A stretch of DNA of 36,403 bases from Peptococcaceae bacterium UBA6116 (GTDB taxonomy: Bacteria; Bacillota; Desulfitobacteriia; Desulfitobacteriales; Syntrophobotulaceae), in NCBI GenBank assembly GCA_002423425.1, contig DIWC01000056.1, forward strand, positions 1-36,403, given 5' to 3'. Below are positions 25,266 to 31,872 of this stretch, one piece after another. The position numbers and the translations under genes are program-made. Numbering within the stretch: the stretch's first letter is position 1; each line of letters starts with the position of its first letter. Under the pieces are notes generated by a model. The model saw nothing but the letters and a program-made list of their open reading frames with translations, searched no databases and was not told where the DNA came from.

Positions 25266-25664
25266 TCAAAAGCTAATTTTCTTAAAATGACCCCGCATAT
25301 CGGCTATTTCCGCTTCGCCATCTTTTAAATAAAAAATACCGAAGATCAAACCGCTTTTCTCATTGTAGGTATTTTTTAGATTTGGCTTTGTTTCATAAGC
25401 TTTCGCCAGTGTTTCCGCGCTGTCATCAAATACAGCGGTACCTCTAATCCTTATCCACTGTCTTTGATTATTACAGGTACAGACTTCGACATTAGGGTTA
25501 GCAATTAATTGTTTATAGGATGCTTTTTCTTTCCCTATTCCAAAGTAAAGTTTACCATTGTACTCCATAAAAAAGCCTAATGGCCTTACCCTAGGCTTAT
25601 CTCCATCGACCGAAGTAAAGTAGAATGGCGAGTTTTCTCTTAAAAATTGAAGTATCTCCTCCAT
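25266..25664 (-). CDS. Pyridoxamine 5'-phosphate oxidase-fold protein
   Basis: The 132-residue protein has the split-barrel flavin-binding fold: an N-terminal helix (MEEILQFLRENSPFYFTSVD), DKPRVRPLGFFMEYNGKLYFG, EKASYKQLIANPNVEVCT and RIRGTAVFDD. Such small family members bind FMN or F420 or a tetrapyrrole; the substrate is unknown. The ATG at 25664 is used since AGAGG lies upstream; a GTG at 25676 would sit inside that site. It is monocistronic. Confidence 0.85.
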   Translation of the reverse strand: MEEILQFLRENSPFYFTSVDGDKPRVRPLGFFMEYNGKLYFGIGKEKASYKQLIANPNVEVCTCNNQRQWIRIRGTAVFDDSAETLAKAYETKPNLKNTYNEKSGLIFGIFYLKDGEAEIADMRGHFKKISF

Positions 25665-25876
25665 TTGATTTATCACCTCTCCAAAGAATTCTTAAGTAAA
25701 TTATAATGCTTAATAATTAATTTTACAATGGTTACCGGGAAGATGCTGATGATGATTGAACATAGTATACATAGGACTATTAACTATAAATTAATAAGTT
25801 TTATAGTATAATATTTATGAAATAATCAACATTATATAATTTTTTTATTGTTATTGAACATTTCGAGGAGGAAAAA

Positions 25877-27085
25877 ATGCAGAAAATCCAAATGAATGTC
25901 CCGATTGTTGAAATGGATGGAGACGAGATGGCGAGAATCATCTGGAAATCCATTAAGGAAATCTTGCTTTTACCCTACATTGAATTAAAGACGGAGTATT
26001 ACGATCTCGGACTGAAGAAACGGGACGAGACTGAAGATCAAATAACAGTTGATGCCGCAATGGCCAACAAAAAATACGGTGTGGCCGTTAAATGCGCGAC
26101 CATTACACCGAATGCCCAGAGGGTCGAGGAGTATAACCTTAAACAAATGTGGAAAAGTCCCAATGCTACCATCAGATCAATTCTCGATGGGACTGTTTTT
26201 CGTTCACCAATTAGTGTTAATGGTATTCAACCACTCATAACCACTTGGAAAAAGCCTATTACCATTGCCCGTCATGCCTATGGTGATATCTATAAAAATA
26301 TTGAATACAAGGTTGGTGGTCCCGGCAAGGCTGAACTGGTTTTCACCGGTCAAAATGGGGAAGAATTCAGGCAGACGATTTTTGATTTTCAGGGTAAGGG
26401 TATTCTCATGGGGATGCACAATCTGGACAAATCTATTGAAAGCTTTGCCCGTTCCTGTTTTAATTACGCACTTGATCTGAATCAGGATTTATGGTTCGCA
26501 ACCAAAGACACAATTTCCAAACAATACGACCATACCTTCAAAGATATTTTCAAGGATATCTTTGATCATGAGTATAAACAGAAATTTGCAGAGGCTAAGA
26601 TTGAATACTTTTATACTTTAATCGATGATGCCGTAGCCCGCGTAATCCGCTCCGAAGGTGGCTACATCTGGGCATGTAAAAACTATGACGGCGACGTAAT
26701 GTCTGATATGGTGGCAACAGCTTTTGGCAGCCTGGCTATGATGACGTCTGTTTTAGTTTCTCCGCAGGGATGTTACGAATTTGAGGCCGCTCATGGTACA
26801 GTTACACGGCACTATTATAAGCATCTTAAGGGAGAAGAAACCTCTACCAATTCCATGGCGATGCTTTTTGCCTGGACCGGTGCTTTAAGAAAACGCGGAG
26901 AACTTGATGGGTTAAATGATTTGGTTGAGTTCGCCAATCAATTAGAAACGGCATCGTTGAAAACAATTGAAGCAGGAATTATGACCAAAGATCTGGCGCA
27001 AATATTCCTATTTCCCATAAAGAAGGTCGTTAATACTGAACAGTTTTTGATTGAGATTAGGCAGACACTTCACCAAATACCATGA
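25877..27085 (+). CDS. icd: NADP-dependent isocitrate dehydrogenase, eukaryote-like type
   Basis: The 402-residue protein belongs to the homodimeric type II group of isocitrate dehydrogenases (as in mitochondria and some bacteria): VEMDGDEMARIIWKSIKE at the start, VKCATITPNAQRVEEYNLKQMWKSPNATIRSILDGTVFR for substrate binding, a YDGDVMSDMVA metal site, and an AHGTVTRHYYKHLKGEETSTNSMAMLFAWT NADP site. It makes 2-oxoglutarate, mainly for biosynthesis in an anaerobe. GAGGAGG lies just upstream, and a TATAAT is present at 25807-25812 with no clear -35. Its 3' end overlaps the convergent Rieske remnant by 16 nt. Confidence 0.95.
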   Translation: MQKIQMNVPIVEMDGDEMARIIWKSIKEILLLPYIELKTEYYDLGLKKRDETEDQITVDAAMANKKYGVAVKCATITPNAQRVEEYNLKQMWKSPNATIRSILDGTVFRSPISVNGIQPLITTWKKPITIARHAYGDIYKNIEYKVGGPGKAELVFTGQNGEEFRQTIFDFQGKGILMGMHNLDKSIESFARSCFNYALDLNQDLWFATKDTISKQYDHTFKDIFKDIFDHEYKQKFAEAKIEYFYTLIDDAVARVIRSEGGYIWACKNYDGDVMSDMVATAFGSLAMMTSVLVSPQGCYEFEAAHGTVTRHYYKHLKGEETSTNSMAMLFAWTGALRKRGELDGLNDLVEFANQLETASLKTIEAGIMTKDLAQIFLFPIKKVVNTEQFLIEIRQTLHQIP

Positions 27086-27440
27086 CATGGGCAATCCCAG
27101 GATCTTTCAGCAGAATTCCAATTTAATTCACAGCCCATATGGGTACAGGTTGTATTTACCAGATGAAGTATGCCTTGTTCATCCCGGTAGGCTTCTTTTC
27201 TTTGTCCGTTGACGTCTATGACTTTTCCTTCACCCCGTTTGACGTTCACTTTTTCCGGCAAAGAAGGAAGCTTGCCGTCTAAAGGGATATCTTGTACGGT
27301 AAAGACGTCATTGGCAAAATCTATTAATGCATTGTTTTGTTCAAATATGTAGCTGCCATTGCCGGGGATAAGTTTTATAGATCAGATTGTGCTGGGATGT
27401 AATTTTGGCCGTTGTATGACCCGTAGTCCCAGATAAGTCT
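27070..27440 (-). pseudogene. Remnant of an FAD-dependent oxidoreductase with C-terminal Rieske domain
   Basis: Two minus-strand frames carry pieces of one protein type. The first (about 27440-27375) reads LSGTTGHTTAKITSQHNLIY, a signature of FAD-dependent oxidoreductases of the YhfW kind. The second (about 27380-27070) reads IPGNGSYIFEQNNALIDFAND and then a Rieske domain with CTHMGC and CPCHG, where it stops (CHGIW) before the usual SRF continuation. Several hundred residues between the pieces and the C-terminus are missing, and there is no start. The truncated end overlaps the icd 3' end, so the breakpoint lies there. Confidence 0.75.
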
Positions 27441-27477
27441 ATTTTTTACATGTAGGCTATAATTTGTCACGAATGAC

Positions 27478-27516
27478 ATCATCCTTTTTTATAATATATG
27501 GATGATTTTTCCTTGA
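27478..27516 (+). terminator. Probable terminator between icd/Rieske remnant and caxA
   Basis: ATCATCC and GGATGAT arms around an AT-rich loop are followed by TTTTTCCTT. It lies about 390 nt after icd, beyond the remnant. Confidence 0.5.
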
Positions 27517-27526
27517 GTTACATTTC

Positions 27527-27535
27527 TGATATAAT
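27527..27535 (+). promoter_or_regulatory. Extended -10 promoter of the Ca2+/H+ exchanger
   Basis: TGATATAAT is a perfect extended -10 element 59 nt before the start codon; there is no good -35 hexamer. Confidence 0.5.
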
Positions 27536-27593
27536 AATGTATTGAAGGGTTTAGCAAAAATAATCCAGAAGTATGTGAGGTATATATTCGTTA

Positions 27594-28637
27594 ATGAAAA
27601 TTTTGAGATACTTGTTAATTTTTGTACCGATTAGTGTTATTGCCGAATTCATTGATTTACCGGCAACGTTGATCTTTATTTTCTCGGCACTGGCTATTGT
27701 TCCCTTAGCAGGTTTGATGGGGGAGGCAACAGAGGAAATCACCTTTTATTCGGGACCAAGAACCGGAGGATTTTTAAATGCCACTTTCGGGAATGCGACG
27801 GAGCTGATTATTTCCTTTTTTGCCCTCAAGGCAGGGCTTTTTGATATCGTAAAAGCATCAATTGCCGGATCGGTTATCGGGAATATTCTATTGGTATTGG
27901 GCGCAAGTATGTTGTGTGGCGGGATAAAATATAAAACACAGCATTTCAGCAAAAAAGTTGTTGACGTCAGTTCCAGCATGCTGTTATTGGCAGTAATCGG
28001 ATTATGTATTCCGGCGATTTTTACGCATACGCTAAAGCCGGAATTATTAAATACTCAGTATGAAAAATTAAGTATCGAAGTTGCGGTCATTATGTTTTTA
28101 ATCTATTTTTTAAGCTTGTTTTTTTCTTTCTACACACATAAAGATATTTATTCGATCAATCATACCGAGGAGAGTACAGCCAAATGGTCTCTGAAAAGAG
28201 CTGTTACAGTATTAATTGCGGCCACGGTTTTTATTGGGTTTGAAAGTGAGATCCTGGTTGGCGCTGTTGAACCAATGACCAAGGCCGTTGGGCTCAGCCA
28301 GTTTTTTGTCGGTATTATTTTGATTCCTATTATTGGCAATGCGGCTGAACATAGCACAGCGGTTGTAATGGCTCTTAAAAATAAAATGGATGTAGCGGTT
28401 GAAATTGCCATTGGTTCGAGTCTGCAGATTATATTATTTGTTACACCGGTTCTGGTATTTATTAGCCTGTTATTTACCCCGATGAGCATTATTTTTAATG
28501 AATTTGAGTTGATATCTTTAGTCGTGGCGGTATTAATAGCAAACAGGGTTTCTAACGACGGTGAATCAAACTGGCTGGAAGGGGTGCAGCTGCTTGCCGT
28601 ATACTTGATTATTGCTTTTTCATTTTTAGTTTTGTAA
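27594..28637 (+). CDS. Calcium/proton exchanger, Cax/ChaA family
   Basis: The 347-residue protein has about 11 membrane segments and the two alpha-repeat signatures of cation/proton exchangers: GGFLNATFGNATELIISFFAL (about residues 60-80) and GIILIPIIGNAAEHSTAVVMALKNKMDVA (about 240-268), both with the acidic residue in the helix. It exports Ca2+ in exchange for H+. The start ATG at 27594 lacks a strong ribosome binding site (only GTGAGG, 14 nt away), but the protein begins where the family does. Confidence 0.92.
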   Translation: MKILRYLLIFVPISVIAEFIDLPATLIFIFSALAIVPLAGLMGEATEEITFYSGPRTGGFLNATFGNATELIISFFALKAGLFDIVKASIAGSVIGNILLVLGASMLCGGIKYKTQHFSKKVVDVSSSMLLLAVIGLCIPAIFTHTLKPELLNTQYEKLSIEVAVIMFLIYFLSLFFSFYTHKDIYSINHTEESTAKWSLKRAVTVLIAATVFIGFESEILVGAVEPMTKAVGLSQFFVGIILIPIIGNAAEHSTAVVMALKNKMDVAVEIAIGSSLQIILFVTPVLVFISLLFTPMSIIFNEFELISLVVAVLIANRVSNDGESNWLEGVQLLAVYLIIAFSFLVL

Positions 28638-28732
28638 CATATAATCGTGAGGGAAACCTAAGCTTTTTAAAGAATAGGTCTTTTTGTGAATAGATAAATA
28701 ATAAAAATATTTTTGGGTGGAGGAAGGGCGCT

Positions 28733-29800
28733 TTGTCTAAATATTGGAGTAAGTTAGCTGCAAGTCTGGAACCATATGTTCCGGGGGAACAACCTAAAGA
28801 CAGAAAATACATTAAACTTAATACTAATGAAAATCCCTACCCGCCGTCACCAAGGGTTACAGAGGCGATAAGAAAAGCTGCCAATGAAAGTCTAAAATTA
28901 TATCCGGATCCAAACGGAGATGAACTAAGGACAACCATAGCAACCTATTATGGCTTAAAAAAAGAACAGGTATTTTTTGGTAATGGTTCGGATGAGGTAT
29001 TGGCATTTTCTTTTATGGCTTTTTTTGATCCCGATAGACCTATCTTATTTCCCGATGTTACTTATAGTTTTTACCCCGTGTATGCTGAATTATTTAAGAT
29101 CAGCTATAAACTCATTAACCTTAATGACGATTTTACCCTGCCTATTGAACAATTTTTTAGAGAAAACGGCGGGATAATATTTCCAAATCCCAATGCACCT
29201 ACCGGAAATGTTATTTCCCTTGAAGAGATTGAAGAGATTCTGCTTCATAACCAGGATCAAATTGTGATTATTGACGAAGCTTATATCGATTTTGGCGGAG
29301 AATCTGCCGTAAAACTAATAGATAAATATTCTAACCTATTGATCATTCAGACCCTGTCAAAATCCCGATGTCTGGCAGGCTTAAGGGTAGGGCTTGCTTT
29401 GGGCCGTGAAGAGTTGATCAAAGCTCTTGATACTATAAAAAATTCCATTAATTCCTATACCTTAGATAGATTGGCGTTAATCGGAGCAGCTGAAGCTTTT
29501 AGAGATGATCAGTACTTTCAAACTTCCAGGGAAAAAATAATCATTACCAGGGAAAAAGTAATTGGTGAACTTCGTAAAATTGGATTTAAGGTAATTCCAT
29601 CCAAGTCTAACTTTGTGTTCATTAGTCATCCGTCGGTAACGGCAGGAGAAATATATCAAGAGCTTAAAGAAAAATCAATTCTTGTCAGGTATTTTAAAAA
29701 GCCAAGAATAGATAACTATCTTAGAGTCAGCATTGGTAGTAATGAAGAAATGGATGTTTTTTTGGAGACTGTAAAAAGAATTGTTTCACAAAGGACTTAA
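28733..29800 (+). CDS. hisC: Histidinol-phosphate aminotransferase
   Basis: The 355-residue fold-type I aminotransferase begins at a TTG (28733) behind GGAGGAAGGG and shows LNTNENPYPPSP, LYPDPNGDELR, FFGNGSDEVLAF, PNPNAPTGN, DEAYIDFGG and the PLP lysine in TLSKSRCLAGLRVG, plus the C-terminal Arg motif NYLRVSIGS. It converts imidazole acetol phosphate to histidinol phosphate and may also transaminate aromatic keto acids. No other his genes are present. The MGMT gene follows after 4 nt. Confidence 0.93.
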   Translation: MSKYWSKLAASLEPYVPGEQPKDRKYIKLNTNENPYPPSPRVTEAIRKAANESLKLYPDPNGDELRTTIATYYGLKKEQVFFGNGSDEVLAFSFMAFFDPDRPILFPDVTYSFYPVYAELFKISYKLINLNDDFTLPIEQFFRENGGIIFPNPNAPTGNVISLEEIEEILLHNQDQIVIIDEAYIDFGGESAVKLIDKYSNLLIIQTLSKSRCLAGLRVGLALGREELIKALDTIKNSINSYTLDRLALIGAAEAFRDDQYFQTSREKIIITREKVIGELRKIGFKVIPSKSNFVFISHPSVTAGEIYQELKEKSILVRYFKKPRIDNYLRVSIGSNEEMDVFLETVKRIVSQRT

Positions 29801-29804
29801 AAAA

Positions 29805-30224
29805 ATGACGTACACATGCCTGATTGATACTCCTTTGGGAAAAATGACTGCCGCTGCTAAGGAAGATGTCCTGACCGGTTTATGGTTTATTGGACAAAAA
29901 TATTACCCTGTTTTTGATACTCTTCGCCTTTGGCTCGGATATTATTTTTCCGGTATAGACTGTAGCTTTACAACCTTAAATCTTAAACTTGATCCTAGCG
30001 GAACGCAATTTCAAAAAGATATTTGGAATATCTTGCTTAGTATTCCTTTTGGACACGTTACCACTTATGGTAATATCGCGAAGACCTTTGTTCTTCAGCG
30101 AGGATTACGGACAATGTCGTCACAAGCAGTAGGCGGCGCTGTTGGGCATAATCCTGTAGTTTTGGAGTCGATTCCCTGTCTGAGAGCGGGGAAAAGGATC
30201 TTTTTATTCAACGGTCAGCGATAA
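29805..30224 (+). CDS. Methylated-DNA-protein-cysteine methyltransferase, damaged at the active site
   Basis: The 139-residue product follows the MGMT/Ogt plan: an N-terminal part (TPLGKMTAAAKED), GTQFQKDIWNILLSIPFGHVTTYGNIAK, and VGGAVGHNPVVLESIPC with the methyl-acceptor Cys. After the Cys the family has the HRV of PCHRV and a following GxLxGYxGG segment; here the sequence goes straight to LRAGKRIFLF and stops, about 15-20 residues short. The His of PCHR, which activates the Cys, and the Tyr-Gly-Gly region are gone. The protein is probably inactive as a repair enzyme. AAAGGA precedes the ATG at 29805. It is coupled to hisC. Confidence 0.75.
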   Translation: MTYTCLIDTPLGKMTAAAKEDVLTGLWFIGQKYYPVFDTLRLWLGYYFSGIDCSFTTLNLKLDPSGTQFQKDIWNILLSIPFGHVTTYGNIAKTFVLQRGLRTMSSQAVGGAVGHNPVVLESIPCLRAGKRIFLFNGQR

Positions 30225-30229
30225 ATTAT

Positions 30230-30260
30230 AAACAGAACTAACATTATATTAGTCCTGTTT
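30230..30260 (-). repeat. Inverted/direct repeat copy downstream of the selenoprotein gene
   Basis: The 31-nt element (AAACAGAACTAAC...TTAGTCCTGTTT on the plus strand) is identical to the one at 30670-30700. It folds as AAACAG/CTGTTT plus ACTAA/TTAGT with one mismatch, so it may act as a terminator for the minus-strand genes, one after each gene copy. Confidence 0.7.
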
Positions 30261-30293
30261 ATAATAAAGAAAGCTATTTATTTCCTGGTAACT

Positions 30294-30584
30294 TTACTGC
30301 GTAAATATTCCACTGATATTAAAAACCGGTCCGAAAAAAGCGAGATTTAATCCCAGTTTTATTTCTACAGTGTCCGAAACCTTTAGTCTCTTATCAATAT
30401 AAATGGTAATTCCTTGATGTTGGTATTTGGTATAGGAATTATCGTCGCAAGTTTTTGATCCCGCCTCTGACCAGAGGCTATAACTTGTCCCTCCTCAACT
30501 GATACAGCCAGATAGTTTAATGGTAAACACACCGCCTTTTTTTTCAATCGCGCTTAATGTTTTTTCATTAATAATAAATTTCAT
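30294..30584 (-). CDS. Small HesB/IscA-like selenoprotein (in-frame UGA read as Sec30)
   Basis: The minus strand starts at ATG 30584 behind AGGAGGTGATACGTAT and runs to TAA at 30294-30296 if the UGA at 30495-30497 (codon 30) is read as selenocysteine. That gives 96 residues: MKFIINEKTLSAIEKKGG..., Cys27-I-S-Sec30-GG, later Cys46 (SKTCDDNSY). The three positions match the metal/redox Cys positions of small HesB/IscA-like proteins, some of which are known with Sec. After the UGA, GCCTCT-GGTC-AGAGGC (30463-30478) forms a 6-bp hairpin with a GU-containing loop 16 nt downstream, as expected of a bacterial SECIS. The paralogue at 30714 has TTA at the UGA position. The same sequence also encodes LWSEAG in both copies, so the hairpin alone is not proof. 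A nonsense mutation is the alternative. Confidence 0.7.
30463..30478 (-). promoter_or_regulatory. Candidate bacterial SECIS hairpin
   Basis: GCCTCT-GGTC-AGAGGC on the minus strand, 16 nt 3' of the UGA at 30495-30497. The position and the GU-containing apical loop fit SelB recognition. In the paralogue the stem is reduced to 5 bp (CCTCT/AGAGG). Confidence 0.55.
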
Positions 30585-30602
30585 ATACGTATCACCTCCT
30601 AC

Positions 30603-30619
30603 ATACCCCCATTAGGTAT
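30603..30619 (-). promoter_or_regulatory. CsoR/CstR-like operator of the selenoprotein gene
   Basis: The minus strand reads ATACCTAATGGGGGTAT, close in form to the G-tract palindromes bound by CsoR-family repressors (ATACCC...GGGGGTAT). It sits at the expected transcription start, 5 nt after the -10. Binding is inferred from resemblance only. Confidence 0.45.
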
Positions 30620-30623
30620 ATTT

Positions 30624-30652
30624 ATTATACCTGTCTTTTTAAATCAAATCAA
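30624..30652 (-). promoter_or_regulatory. Promoter of the selenoprotein gene
   Basis: TTGATT (30647-30652) and TATAAT (30624-30629) on the minus strand, spacer exactly 17 nt. Confidence 0.8.
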
Positions 30653-30669
30653 GTGTTTATAGATATAAT

Positions 30670-30700
30670 AAACAGAACTAACATTATATTAGTCCTGTTT
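30670..30700 (-). repeat. Inverted/direct repeat copy downstream of the Sec-less paralogue
   Basis: Identical 31-nt partner of the element at 30230-30260. It lies 13 nt after the stop of the upstream paralogue and separates it from the promoter of the selenoprotein gene. Confidence 0.7.
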
Positions 30701-30713
30701 AAGGAAAGTGTCC

Positions 30714-31067
30714 TTATTTTATTTGATCTCTTTGCATCTCTTTGATATCTCTAAATAAATCTTGTACATTTTTCTGGGGACAGGTCAATACTCCACTGAT
30801 ATGAAAATCTGGCCCGAAAAAAGCGAGATTTAATCCCAGTTTTATTTCTACAGTGTCCGAAACCTTTAGTCTCTTATCAATATAAATGGTAATTCCTTGA
30901 TGTTGGTATTTGGTATAGGAATTATCATCGTAAGTTTTCGATCCCGCCTCTGACCAGAGGTTATAACTTACCCCTCCTAAACTGTAAATGCTATTTAGTT
31001 TAATGGTAAATACACTGCCTTTTTTTTCAATGGCGCTTATTGTTTTGTCATTAATAATAAATTCCAT
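30714..31067 (-). CDS. Cys/Sec-less paralogue of the small HesB/IscA-like selenoprotein
   Basis: The 117-residue protein (MEFIINDKTISAIEKKGS...) aligns along its whole first ~90 residues with the selenoprotein at 30294-30584. A 113-bp block is identical at DNA level (30814-30926 against 30331-30443). Yet the three key positions are changed: Cys27 to Ile, Sec30 to Leu (TTA for TGA), Cys46 to Tyr (TAC for TGC). The C-terminus is extended by about 24 residues (TCPQKNVQDLFRDIKEMQRDQIK). AGGAGGTGATACTTAT precedes the ATG at 31067. The ligand loss rules out the metal or redox role of the parent; a scaffold or regulatory role, or drift, are the options. Confidence 0.8.
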   Translation of the reverse strand: MEFIINDKTISAIEKKGSVFTIKLNSIYSLGGVSYNLWSEAGSKTYDDNSYTKYQHQGITIYIDKRLKVSDTVEIKLGLNLAFFGPDFHISGVLTCPQKNVQDLFRDIKEMQRDQIK

Positions 31068-31085
31068 ATAAGTATCACCTCCTAT

Positions 31086-31103
31086 ATACCCCAGCTAGGT
31101 TAT
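31086..31103 (-). promoter_or_regulatory. CsoR/CstR-like operator of the Sec-less paralogue
   Basis: The minus strand reads ATAACCTAGCTGGGGTAT, a diverged version of the element before the selenoprotein gene, at the same place directly after the -10. Confidence 0.4.
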
Positions 31104-31130
31104 TATACCTGCATTTTTAAATCAAATCAA
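31102..31130 (-). promoter_or_regulatory. Promoter of the Sec-less paralogue
   Basis: TTGATT (31125-31130) and TATAAT (31102-31107) on the minus strand with a 17-nt spacer; the flanks are nearly identical to those of the other copy, so the duplication included the promoter. Confidence 0.8.
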
Positions 31131-31250
31131 TTGTTTATAGATTAAAAATCAATATATTTTGTGAGTATAATAAAGGGGAAAAGGGTCTTATCGAGAAATA
31201 GAGCAATGAATGCTTAGGTTATCGTTTAAGAATAATAAAGAATTGGGAAT

Positions 31251-31529
31251 ATGGGGGTGTGGAAAATTAAAAATAAGGAAGAAATTAATACTTGGGAGTT
31301 TATCATTCAGGCGAACAATGAAAATGAAGCAAACGTTATTGAATCAATCCTAAACTCCGAAAGCATCCCTGTTGAAAAAAAATACAGGGAAGCTGGGGGA
31401 TATCTTATGATCTATATGGGAATGACAAATTTCGGGGTCGATATTTATGTTCCGGCTGACTTAGTCCTGAAAGCTCAGGAGGTACTAAACCTAACCGAGA
31501 CGGATGAACCGGAAAATTTAAGCGAATAG
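31251..31529 (+). CDS. DUF2007-like small protein
   Basis: The 92-residue protein reads WEFIIQANNENEANVIESILNSESIPVEKKYREAGGYLMIYMG...GVDIYVPADLVLKAQEVL, the pattern of DUF2007-type putative signal-transducing proteins (a ferredoxin-like fold, sometimes likened to PII). The ATG at 31251 lacks a good Shine-Dalgarno (TGGGAAT). It is followed by a tautomerase gene 25 nt downstream. No biochemical role is known. Confidence 0.7.
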   Translation: MGVWKIKNKEEINTWEFIIQANNENEANVIESILNSESIPVEKKYREAGGYLMIYMGMTNFGVDIYVPADLVLKAQEVLNLTETDEPENLSE

Positions 31530-31554
31530 GTGGAATTGAAAGGGTGTGTAATGG

Positions 31555-31776
31555 ATGCCTCATATTATTGTGAAACTTTGGCCAGGAAGAAGCGAAGAAC
31601 AAAAAATAGCTCTAGCAGAAAAAATAAACCGTGCGATGCAAGAAGTCATGCTAATAGAAGAAGATAATATTTCTATCGCTTTTGAAGAGGTTCCAAAGGA
31701 TAAATGGATGGAAGCGGTTTATAAACCGGATATTCTTGCCAAAGAAAAACAACTCTATAAACGGCCGGGTTATTAA
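31555..31776 (+). CDS. 4-oxalocrotonate tautomerase family protein
   Basis: The 73-residue product starts MPHIIVKLWPGRSEEQK, so Pro is residue 1 after Met removal, the catalytic base of the tautomerase superfamily. A short beta-alpha-beta unit follows (KINRAMQEVMLIEEDNISIAFEEVPKDKW). Length fits the small hexameric 4-OT group. The substrate is unknown. An AAAGGG site is 10 nt upstream. It probably forms a unit with the DUF2007-like gene. Confidence 0.85.
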   Translation: MPHIIVKLWPGRSEEQKIALAEKINRAMQEVMLIEEDNISIAFEEVPKDKWMEAVYKPDILAKEKQLYKRPGY

Positions 31777-31872
31777 TTTTATTGTTTATTCCAGAAAACC
31801 CCTGTGATAATCTTGGGGAGGATCAAAAGTGAGGTTTAATCTATATAAAAAAATCATCCGAGGGAAAAAATT

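Noticed and set aside
25784..25812. Promoter of icd
   Set aside because: TATAAT is good, but no -35 or extended element could be found at a proper distance; mentioned only within the gene entry.
30495..30497. Reading the UGA as an ordinary nonsense mutation
   Set aside because: Possible, but the downstream frame is fully conserved with the paralogue, both Cys are kept in this copy only, and a hairpin follows at SECIS distance. Selenocysteine is the better explanation.
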